From NCBI RefSeq assembly GCF_015832195.1, contig NC_052018.1, forward strand, positions 31,586,115 through 31,650,114: DNA of 64,000 nucleotides, in the 5' to 3' direction. This DNA comes from Motacilla alba alba. Taxonomy: Eukaryota > Chordata > Aves > Passeriformes > Motacillidae. The number at the start of each line of letters is the position of its first letter. Within the stretch, counting starts at the first letter, position 1. The translations under genes and the position numbers were made by a program. The notes under the pieces are model-generated. The model searched no databases, was not told where the DNA came from, and saw nothing but the letters and a program-made list of their open reading frames with translations. This document shows positions 24,101-36,100 of this stretch, in pieces.

Positions 24101-27100
24101 GCTGAAATAGTTCATTTGTGTTGAAAGTGTCTTACTCCAACTGAGCAGTGACTGAAGGTAGTGCTTTGGAATACAAACACACTTACTAGATTCTGCGTCC
24201 CCCCACCTTTCCAGCACACTGGTCACGAAAGAAAAACACGAAAGATCTTTAAGAAAAAAACCCGACCGACATCCTTTCAGACTACAAAACAGTATCACCC
24301 ACATTAATTCCGGAGGTTAGAGGAGAGGAAAGGGGATGCACAGAAAGCAGGCACACAGTATCAGAGAGCGAAGGCGAAGCAGCGTTCAGCTGAGAGATGA
24401 GAATTGCCAAACCTGTCTCCGGGCTGCGGTTATCCTTCCCTGACCCCTCGGTGCGCGGTTCGGGAGGGGAAACCGCACAGCACAGCCCCACCAGGTGCAC
24501 CTTCCAAGGCTCCAGCCCAACGCTACATCAGCCCCGGGCCGGCCCGGCCCCTCGGCGCTGTTCTGCTTCGTCCAGCCCTCCTGTAGCCGGGGCGCCGAGC
24601 ATCCCGGCGCGTCCGCTGCCCGCACGCCGCGCTGCAGCCTCGCTGCGTCCCGCCCGCGCCTACGCCACTGCCCGGTGCGCTCGCTGAGCCAGCCAATTGC
24701 GCATGCACGCAGCAATCAGCGGCGCTCAAATTAAAAATACAATTTAAAAAAAAATTAGAAAAAAGAAAAAAAAAAGAATTATCTTACAATATACCTAGAC
24801 CTATTTTTTTTCTTTTTCTTTTTTTTTTTTTTTTTAAGCAACCAAAACAGCAACCAAGGGGGCGATGCCGGGGCCCGGCTCCGCGGCGCCGCTGCCAGGT
24901 GAGGCTGCGCCCCGCGCTCGGGGGCTGGAGCTGCCGGGCCGGGGCAGCCCCGCTCTCCCGGGGTTTATTATTGACAGCCCCTCCGGGCTCCTTATAGGTA
25001 CAGTTCATAGGTGAACGATTAAGAAATAAGAATTTGATCGCAGAGAACCGCTGGGAGTTGCTTTTGCTTAACTGGACTGGGATGCACGAAGCGCTGCTGC
25101 TTCCCAGTCCCAGCTGCCGATTCATTCCGCTGGCTCAACAAAAGTCCTGTTGCTTTCCTCTTGTCTTCACGGTGTTTGAAGTGGCAGTACTACTGCTGGT
25201 ACGCGCTGGCTGGTCTTAAGATCGGCTGATAAAGGCATGAATACATGAAGAAAATCTCCTGGGGATTTAGTATACGGGCGTGTTTGGTTTTGAAAATCCA
25301 TGCATAGTAGTAAGCCTAACCAAGTCTGGTGAGGTCTGAAAAGCACCATTCTGTTAGCTCCCTGCTTTAAAGAAGTCCTAAACCAGCCCTTTTATTCCCA
25401 AAACAGCATAAAAGAATTTGGGGATTCCTTCTATTTCCCTAATGATTTCCTATATTGCTCACAGTCACTTTTTCAGATTTCGTGAAGGGAGCTAGGAAGA
25501 AGGCTTCCCTTCCCTTTCTCTTACGCCTTTGCTTTCCTCATTCCCTTCCCGTTCACGTTCCACATTTCTTAGAAAGCTTTCAATAGCCAAAAGCACTGAA
25601 AACATAGAATTTCAAATATTTCAAATCTACTAAAAATGGATGTGAGTTTACATTTTTGAGAAACTGTCTAATTTAATGATCTTTCATTATTTTTCCTTAG
25701 GACCCTCATTCAGCACATAGACTGGACAGAGCTCATTTCAAAAGCAGGTGCTTAGAGACTAAATTTATGCTGTTTATTCAAGATGTTATTTATCTCACCC
25801 TCTTCAGACTCTGCTGAGAACAGAATTATTAATTTCTGGGTGGGAGGTGTAAGTACAGAGGGACCAAGGTTTTGCTTGGGACACCTGTTCTGGGGTACAT
25901 TGAGTGTCAGTTTCAGAGTGCAGCAGGGTGGGTGGTGCATGCAGATCACAATCCCTGAGATTTTGCCTGTGCCCAGGAATGGATGCTGCAGACTCCTGCA
26001 CGTCTCAGCCCAGATCCAATATGCTCCCCAAAATAAGAACCATTCTTAGAGTGAAAAATATTCACAATCCATGTAAATTAGCTTCACATGACTTTACTAG
26101 CACCATGTAGGAAATCTGTCACACCAATGCAACCGTAAAGTCATTTTCCAGGGAAATCTAAACAAGTCTTAATCATTCTCTCCCATTTCATATTCCCTTT
26201 ACCTCATTTACTAAATACTTTCCAAAAGATGAAGCTGGGGTCCTACAGAGAGATTGCTGCTTCCTGTGTGCAAAGCTGATGCACATTGGTATGTTTCTAT
26301 TTTTCCAGTGTCAGAGGAAAGGTTTCTGTACAAAATGTGTTTGATTGTGCAATTACAAATAATCACATGCATTGAGCAGACCAATGTTCTGCTTACTCTG
26401 TTTACTGTGTCCTTTGCAATCCCATTGTTTGGGAGAGCTAAATATTCTTTAAAAAGAGGAAATTGCATACACAATGGCAAACACTAAGATATTGACCATT
26501 GAAATGTAATGATGTGGCATTATATGAGCACTTTAATAGATCGTCAGGAGAGTTTAGATCCCTTGTATGGCCTGCATAAAAGTCTGAACTCTAAGTTAAC
26601 AAAATAATTTATAGGCATAGCAGGGTGTCAGCCTCGAGGCAGTTTGATACTAGAAATGCACAGAGCACTTTGCAAGCGAGTTTCAAAACCATCTGGTGAC
26701 AGATGGGTTTGGCTGTGATCAGCAGCCAGGAGCAAGGCTCTGTTCCACCGGCGCTGCTGGCTCGGCAGGAGGATCTCTGGTCACACACCCCATACCAGCT
26801 GGCTCTGGGCTTTGAGCTCATTGCTCAGCTTGTCCCAGTCCCACTGCATCCGCTGCTGAGTCCCAGGTTCTCCTCACCTCTGCCAGATCCTACTTCTAAC
26901 CCCCACCTCTCCCAGACAACAACCCTTCTAGGTGTCCTCTCGTGTCTGCTCTGGCTGTCCTTCTGTCTGTGTTGCCATGCTTGGGGCGGGCTGGCACTGC
27001 AAGCGACACATCTTCCCTCATCTGTGTTTTCATGGTCTCAGCTCTGAGCAGAAAGGTCAGGGGTGTCAAGAGGATGTTAGAGAAAGTGCAGTGTAGTAGC

Positions 27101-30100
27101 AGTGAGCCTACACACCTGCACTGGTTAAGTCTGCACCACCATGAGATTTCACAATTAAAGTATTCTCCCATCACCATTTCAGCTGCTCTGGGTACCCACC
27201 ACTACCACGGTACCAGACCTGTAGAGGATATCAGGTAGGATGTCACAGCTCAGGTCAAGCAGGCCTTTAATATTTACAGCTTTTCGTTTACTGCTTCGAA
27301 TCACATTATATGTCTCTATAAAAATAGAAGGGTACTTCGTATGTTGTTATTGCTCAAGAGTACCTCATCTTAAGTCAATTCAAAGGCTGGGAAAATTTAA
27401 CTTGCTCATGAATTTTTTTGTTCACACTTTCATTGGGATGAAGCAGTTCAAGAAGCACATTCCCGAGTAAAGCAGCACTTGCAACATTGTGAGAGCAGAT
27501 AAGAAAAACAACAAGAAATAAAAGCAACAGAGGGAATAGATAGGAATCCCAAATTTCAACTCATCCTGAAAGTCAGAAATTATACTTTGCATCTGGCACA
27601 ATTGCCTACTACAGAGAAGAGTAACTGGGAAGCAAAATAAGGAAATAAATAAAAGTTGAATGATGTGCTAATAGACTACACGTTTGTTTGATAAGCTGCT
27701 CTCTTTAAAAATTTCCTAACTATGCACAGCAATAGATTCCTCTTGTGGATCTTAGAGACTTGTAACAAATTATTGCCTGATTATAGAATTCTGTCTAAAC
27801 AGAGCTTTGTAACCTTCCCAGCAGACTGCCCCTGCTCTCGGTTGCCTCTTCACCTTCAGTGCAGAAACACATGTGACATTTATAGTGAAGGCAGAGAGCT
27901 TGTAACTCTCTCCAAGTCCTCGAACATGTTACAAAAAGCCCAAAAATTTCTGTTTGTGCAAAGCAAAGCTTTTCCTAAATTTGTGTTTACTTACATACAT
28001 GAAAAGGTACACTGTGTGCTTGCCAGACTTTTTTATTTTTTGTTCACAAAAGCTTCAAAGCAGTGAAAATCTTCCATCACTATTTTGTTTCTCTTTTTTT
28101 TCCCCTTCTCTTGGTTAAGTCAAACTCATTTGGTAAGTCAGACCTGACCTCCACTTTCTGCTTCCAGTTGTACGCTCTGAGTGCAACAGATAAAAATTTA
28201 TTGAGTGACATCTTGATAGAACAAGAACATTTTGAATATTTAGGAAGAGGCTGATTTTAATTTGCTGCTGAAGATATAGTGAGCAAGGTGATCCACTGGG
28301 CCTTTTGGAGAAGAGAAATAAATAATGAAGATAAATGCAGTAAATTCTTGAAACATGACTGTGTAGGAAAAGCCTGAGAAAAATACTTCAAGTTGGACTC
28401 TGTGCTGTTGTATCTCAGGCAATACACTTTATATGGCATACGTCATGCACATTAAAAACTTCAGTTGGTGAGCTGCCCTGACAACTGGCTTTGTTCACCT
28501 TTGTTCTTATTTAAAACAGGTTGTTCCATGCAGCTGTTAAAGAAATTGTGTGTGCGCACACACGTTTGCACACAGGCTTTTTTATTGCCCCTCAGATCTT
28601 TCAGAATAAGTCATGCTGCCTAGGTTTTAAATTATTTTTCTGTTTATTACAGCATGAAAATCACCCTATGTTGGGATCTGCTGCCTTTTGTGGAAGCATG
28701 ATTCAAAAGTTTAACAAAAGCATTTCTGGCTTTTTTTTTTTTTCCCTGTTGCACTCTACCCCCTTCCTTTTGGTTTTCTGCTTTCTTAGCACTTGTGCGT
28801 ATCCTTTTGATATCTGGAAAGCTCAGCATCTCCAATACTGCTGGGATTATTTTAAGTAGAAGTGATTACAGCTGAAGCAGGACCTGCCTGTGTCATGGTT
28901 ATTGCTTCATAGTATGATTTGGTCATATTTTGGGAATAAGCACCAGGAGTATCATAGAAGCCTGTTTTGGCCCTTCAAGAAGAGTGTCTTGGGAGCCAAG
29001 GGAAAAGGTGTCCTGGAGTTTAGACAAGGACACTCGGCAGGATGCCACTTGTCCTCTGTGCACCCACCGTTGTTAGTGCTGGCTGCTTCACTACCTGTGC
29101 TCTATCGGAGCACCTCTCCAACTCTGCCTGCTCTGGGCTCCACCCTTGTTCTTCTAAGTTACTTGCTTTTGAGGTGCTGGGTGTTCATGGGGAAAAATTA
29201 GGCGGAAGAGTGAGCTCAAGTCTTTAAAAGCAGGGAGAACCATGCCTATTCTCAGTTTACTGAGAGAAAATTAGTCTTTTGGGAGTGTCTTAGCCTCTTT
29301 TGCTCCAACTGGGTCTAGGATGTGAAATTAGTTCTGACTGGTTTTCTCCTTTCTGTTGCTTTTGTTCTGTTGCCCTAAACCTGTCTCTTTGCTATTCCTC
29401 ATTTTTTACAATCCAGGTCCATCAGTTCAGTTCTTGCCCCACTGCTCTCACTCCTGCTGACCTTTCCTGGACATTCTTTTCTTTTGTGTTTCTTCTCACT
29501 GACCCTTCCTTCAAGCAAGGTAACCCAGTGACTCACTGGGATTGAAAGGCACCTGGGTCCCGCACCTAAAACTAAAGGTTGTCTACCTCACTGCTCTGCA
29601 TTTGAAACACCACTGGAATATAGTATTTGATAGAGTGAGTAAAACTAGTGGGCAGGAAAAATGAGAGAAAACAGGATTCAAAGAATTCCTGCTTCATTTA
29701 ACATCAAACCATACAAGTGATGGTGTGTCTGGAGTCACCACGAGAGGGTTGCAAACATTGGAAAGTGTGCCAAAAAAAAAGAAAAGAGTGACAAAATTTA
29801 AAATCTGGATTTAGGAAATAGCATCATCAATATTGTCATGGTTTTTGCATGCAATTGCACGCACTGGGCTAGTCAAGCATGGAGAAGCTCACACAGCTGT
29901 ACAACAGCAATGCAGCTTGACAGCAAGAAACTGTTCAAGTGGAGTCAGTATAAAAACTCATCTCTGTCAATGCAGGGTCTCAGACTTTTTTAGAAATACA
30001 GCCTTTGTGTGCACTTGTTCATATCATATTCAGCCACCTTGGTCACAGTGACATAAGAATAATACAATACACACCTATAAAAGCAGAGAAAAATAATCTA

Positions 30101-33100
30101 ATGAAGATTCCTTCTTGATTTTTTAATTACTTCCTTGTGAGTGTCATATTATCAATGATTTACCTAATAATGAATCCTCAGAAAAATTTTAAAACGCTGT
30201 AAAAGAGCAGCCAGCAGCTGCTTTTATGATCTACAGAGGGACTGATAGATTTTAACAACATCAGCATAGCATAATCCTGGCTGTCACACCACATCCTAAT
30301 ATGCCATGTCCCAACTCTCAGTCTGAAAGGCTGTGAAGGTATTTCCATCATTTTTGATGCCAGGACCCTCAGCTCTTGCCCTGAACACAAAAGAGCACAC
30401 ACTTGCCCACCACATCCATCCCACAGCCCCACCTTTGCTACTGCTTTTTGCCTGTGTTCCAGAGGTGCAGCATAAATGGGCACCTCTCCCCTCAAAAAGA
30501 AAAAAAAAAAACAAAACAACAAAACAAACAAAAAACCCAAAAAACCACCAAAACAAACAAACAAACAAACAACCCCCCCAAAAAAACCCCCACAAACCCA
30601 TCACAACTGTGAAAAACCACCAAATAAATCCCCCTACACCTAAACAAAGCTTTTTGATTACCACATAGCTATTTACTACAGCTCATGCAATTCTGAGATT
30701 TGCTGATTGCATTAGATTTGTGTCTGTTGAGAGACAATTAGAGAAGAGTCTGTCCCCACAGCTCCCCTCCCCAGCCTAGAGGGGACACAGGGCCTAGACT
30801 CACCCGAGGTTTGAGCCTGCTATTTTAACCTTTTACTTCTAGTTTCTTAGAGCAGAATTCAAAAAAGACACCCATAAATATCTGGAATGCAATCAATGAA
30901 GAATTTTAAAAGGAAAATATAAAGAAAACAAACAAACAAAAAAAAAAAAAACCAAAAAACCCCACCCAAACCAAAAATACAGAACCAGTACACATATAAA
31001 TATGAATGGTCACAGGCATCTGATTTTTGAGCAGATCTGTATTTTGGTTGCCCAGATTTGCTGTTGCACATCCTTGGCAGTCCTGTCATCTTGCCTGAAC
31101 TGAACATCCTTCTTCACCTGAGGTTATTTGGGCCTCATGAAGTACATGTCTTTAAAAGCCAGGCCTTTGTTCTGATGACGAGAGGCACACGGGCTGACCA
31201 CAGCCCTTGCACAAGAACAGGAGCTGTCAGTGCTTCCATTCAAAGAAACAATTGTACCAGCCCCTGTGCATCCCTTGCCACAAAAAAAGGCATGTGTGGT
31301 TTTAGTTTTCGCCTCAGTCTGAAATAATTCGAGTTTGCATTACCCCTTTCCAAGAACATGTCCTGACTGTAGACTGTTGAGTATATGAATAGCAAAAAAA
31401 AAAAAAGGACAGGGAAAACTCAGGTTCTGAGATGGAGAGCAAGCAAGGAGAAACTGGGCCAGTTTCATAGAGTAAGTGGGAATTAGAAGGTGATGTGCTT
31501 GCCTCTGTCTTCAATTTTTTTTTCTTCCATGTCTGCATTGCCCTCTGAATAGCTGCAGGGCTTCAGCAGTCTGGCCCTGTTGCTCTCTAATCAGTTATTC
31601 AGCTGTTGGCTTCCACTGGGCATCCTCTCTTACAAATCACTATTGTTTTTTAAAATCTGTTAGTGACATAAGTGCAAATGATGCCTCATGCACGAGGAGG
31701 CAAAAGCTTACAGCCTCCTTGGTGGAATCAATAGGCAATACTGACCAAAAAGAATACAAAACGCAAAGGCCTAATTTAGCCATGGAAATTGTGTAAAAAA
31801 TTATAGTCATTAAAACTACTCCTATTAATATTGCTGTTGTTATTATTGTTGTTGTTATTATTACTATTATGGTTTATTATTATCGTTGTTGTTGTTATTG
31901 TTATTACAATTACTACAATTGCTATGATGACCCCAAATGCATATATGAGTTATATAAAATATTATTTTACAGGAAATATGCATTGCTGACAAGTTAATTT
32001 TCTGGAGAGCAGACTCCCATGCAGAAGCTATAATTCCACCCAACAAACTGCTGTACGTAATACATTTTTATATGCATGTATAGACTTCTACAGGTACAAG
32101 CATACACGCATTTCAGAATTCCTACTCTGATTCTATTAATCCCATTAATCAAGAATAGCTCTTCTGACTTCAAAGGAGTTGCAACAATGCCAGCTTTGTG
32201 CTCATAAAATCCAGCATCCAGGATTAATTATTTCCTAAGACCTGAAGAAGATGGATGAAGAAAGCTTGGGTGTGCTCATGGTGGGCACAAGGCACTGGTG
32301 CTTGTCACTGAAAGCGAGTTGGAGCGACAGCACTTGTTCTGTCAGGTGAGGACACGAGGCAGTGAAAGCAGGACAGACTCTCCTCTATTGCAGGATGAGC
32401 TGTGCCCATGTCACATGAGCTGTTCTCCACACTGCCTTTCGCTGTGATGGACACCACTCTGCCCCTGCTGCTTTTGGAAACCATGGCTGTATCCCAAACA
32501 ATTTTCAAAATGAAAAAATGTTGAAAGCTATGCATCATTTTAAAACTAGCTAAGTCATCTAGGAAAAGCCTGACATTTAAATGATGAAAGAGAATACATC
32601 TATCTCTTTCTGGTTCCTCTGAAAATGAACCTTTTAAATGGAATTGTACAGGAACTTTCATTCTGTGATATATGTACTTGTCACCAAGAGATACTTTTTC
32701 AGCTATGACATAATTGCTATCATCAGAAAAACACTGCTGTCATTCTGCTATAATTTAGCCTCATTTTCTGCTCATTTCTTTATCTTTCCTCATTAAGGCA
32801 TTACATGTTACTATTAATCATTCCCTAACATAAGCAACTGCATAACAAAGCTGTGTGAGTAATTGTTTTTTTCAGTTTCAGAGCTAAACCAAAAATTAAA
32901 AAATATATTTACAAAAGCTTGTTCTTTTTCTCTCATTCAAGTGAAAAAAAGTGTTTCATGTGGATTTCAGTGAAACATTTGTTTGTTTCAGATCAGTCAT
33001 TTCATTTCCATTTTTGTCATTTTAAGAAAAGCAGGGGATAGAAAGGACTGTATCTTGGCCCAATTCACCAAACCAACAAGTGAAAAATCCTCCCTTTTTC

Positions 33101-36100
33101 AGAAGATCAAGTGATCTGCCTGGACCAGTGAATTCCTCTGTCTGGGAAATTTGAATACTCAGGCCCTGACCTATGAGAAGATTTTCACCTCTTTGGTGAA
33201 AAGAACCCAAAATCATATAACTGACTTGTAAAAATATAATGATTTTTGCCAGGAAAAAATGGGAACACCCCAAGGAACCAATGATGTGGCCAGAAAGGCC
33301 TCCTCTGAGAGGTGGATTCAGGTCCCAACAAGTTGATAGAAGGATTAAAAGTCTGTCGTGGTCCAGGTGAGTGGCATAATCACAGGGTTATTTGATACGT
33401 TTTTTTTTTGACAAGCTGGTCCCATGAATTAGGTCTCCAGATTTTCTTTGTTGACATTAATAATAGTCTTACACCCAAAATGGTATGTCTTAATGAGTTT
33501 TTAAAAAGTTAGTTGAAATGCTAACTATGGCAACACAATATTATAGTCAGGCACCTACTCAAGTACCTTACAAATAGCTGGTGAATTAAACATTTTGCAT
33601 TTCTCTGCCCTCACGTTTTCACAGGCCTTGGCAAATTTCACAGGAACGCTTTGGATATTTGCACCCCCTGGATTCTTTATTTCTGCCTTAAGATTTCTTC
33701 ACATACAAGCCTTAAAAAGAAATAAAAACGGAAATTTATGGAAATATAAACCTCATTATTTCTAATCTCCACTGCTGCTGGAGATGCTGCGGGAATGAGA
33801 AGAGATGCACGACTTAGCACCCTTTTGGGGAAAGAAGATGGAAAAAGCATTACATCACTTTAGGGTTAGGAAAGCTTCCATATAGTCTCTCTGATTCAGA
33901 ATAACCCCCCTAGTCAGATGATGTCTTGAGGTTCTTCATAGAACTTATGTAAGTTATCAGACCATACAGAACAGGTCTGGGATATTAGTAGGACATTAGG
34001 GCAGTAGGTCATATACTTCACTAATTAGACTGTGCATCTCTGCACAGGTAAACTTGCATTTAAACATAAAGCAAATACCCAACATGTTCAAGCTTGAGAG
34101 CCCATTATATATTTATACTTGTAAATCAGTGGTCTCTATTTAATTTTTTTAGAAATTCACTGAAACCTGGCATTTCAACTGAAACCTGTTTCTAATCTTT
34201 CTGAATGAGGAAGCAATTTTCCCTACATGACCCTGATTCAATTCTTGTTTTCTTTGCCTAAAAAATGACAACTTAAAAAGATGGCCTCAGTAGAGCTGCG
34301 AACTGATATTTATTTCAGTAGTATAATAACTCTGAAACATGCCAAAGGGCTCCTAAATGTTCAAATTGTTACCTATTGCACCCTGGACAGAGTTTGAGTT
34401 CGTGAGTAGATTTTGAATGAAGTAATTTTTTCCCCCTGTCTGACCCTGGGAGCGTTTGAATTGATGATTTTAGCAAGCAAACTTGCTGGGAATAATGAAG
34501 TACATATAGTTTTGTATAATAATTCTCTCTCAAGGGCTGTGAAGCTGATGCCTACTTAGAAAAAATTTTGGAAAAGTAGCTGAAACAACACATGATGCCA
34601 TTTTATATAATCCCAGAAGTGACTGAAAGACTGGACAGTTTTGAGGATTATCCAAGTGTAAAGAGATGGATTTGGATTGGTCCCAGCTCACATTGTGTAA
34701 GACTTGCAATAGTTTCATATTGTTTCTCCACAGTCAGATGTAACTGTTTGTTCACTCCTTTTCAAATTACCTTTGGAACCATTTTGTTGGAAGCTGGGAC
34801 CAGATTCATTAGTTAAAACATAAACTTTTAGACATCTCTGCCTTGCAGTCAGCTAGAGCTGTAAAACAGGACCTGCAAAATGAATGGCCTTCAGATTTAC
34901 TTAACTGTGCAGAAATTGTATTTGTCAATGCCAGGTTTTTTAATTCATTTTTTTTAATAGACTACCCCGGAATTTCTGATCTGTGACCCTGTGAATATAT
35001 TATATTGACAGAAAATAACCAGCTTTTCCAAACCATACCGATAGCATGTCAGCCTGAAAAGATAAAAAATGCACTGCTACCCTTGTTTTCTACATTATAA
35101 AATTAAAAGTTTAGAGGTGCACTCACTGAAAGGTAGACAGAGTGACTCAGTGCTCTAGTAAGGCCAGTAATGTGCAGTAAGATGAGTAACTGCTGTAGGC
35201 AATGGTGAAGTCCCTTTGGGATGGCTTTTCCCTTTTCTTGCTCACATTTTGGAAACCAGGACACAGAAACAATCTCCATATGAGAAAAAAAGGCAGAGTA
35301 AAAATATGGCTAAAAGCTCTTGGGGGGGGGGGGTGGGGAAGAAGATTGCAAAAATATTTCTGTAAAGTAACTTAATTTCCAGACTTTAGAGGAATCACCA
35401 ACAGATTACAGTTACAGGCCAAAATCTGTGTTATATGTTATGTAATCTGTGTTATTATTCTTATACCTCATCCCAATACTTCTGTATGAGCCCATCCTTA
35501 CCACAGAATTTGGCTTTATGGTGGTAAATCACAGAAATTTATTAGTCCTGAACACTTCATATTTTTGGCTTGATTGCTCTCTAAACAAGTAATTGACTGA
35601 TGGATACTCTGCCCTGCTGTCTTCCTGCCAGCTCCTTTATTTTACAGACTTCATAAACGTCGAGGGAAAACACAAACTGGAAAGTCAACACACACAAAAT
35701 CTCCAATCTATATCACACTCCAGCATTTACACTTGCTCGGATCCATGAAATACAGGGAAACAAAAAGGCAAGCCCTTCCCAATGAAAGGCTTGGTGCTGC
35801 CGTCTCGTGGGAAAAGGGAGAAGGGAAGCTTTGGTAATAAAAGCAGAAATGCAAAAAGGAGAGAAAAGGGAGTTTGTAAACTTGTTAACATCAACACTCC
35901 CATTTTTGTTTCAAGAGGGCTGTGTGCTTTATTGCTCACAGATCAGTTTCCTTTGCAGGTGATGTGGGCCCAGAATTACATCACCAGCAGAGCAGCCAAG
36001 AGCATCTCGGTGCCAGCATGACTGAAGTCCAGAGGAATGTATTATCACAGACCTCCGAGGGCCTTGCCAGTGCATTCCTTGCTGGGGGTGCTGCAATGGG

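Noticed and set aside
24386..25125. Minus- and plus-strand frames of 60 to 113 codons over the CpG island as protein genes
   Set aside because: CpG-rich DNA lacks stops; composition (Arg/Pro/Ala/Gly) and poly-Lys from the T-tract show they are by-products. Only the promoter role is supported.
30178..30668. Frames of 111 to 128 codons on both strands near 30.2-30.7 kb
   Set aside because: Created by the (AAAC)n/poly(A) tract, giving Lys/Thr/Asn runs on one strand and Phe/Gly/Trp runs on the other.
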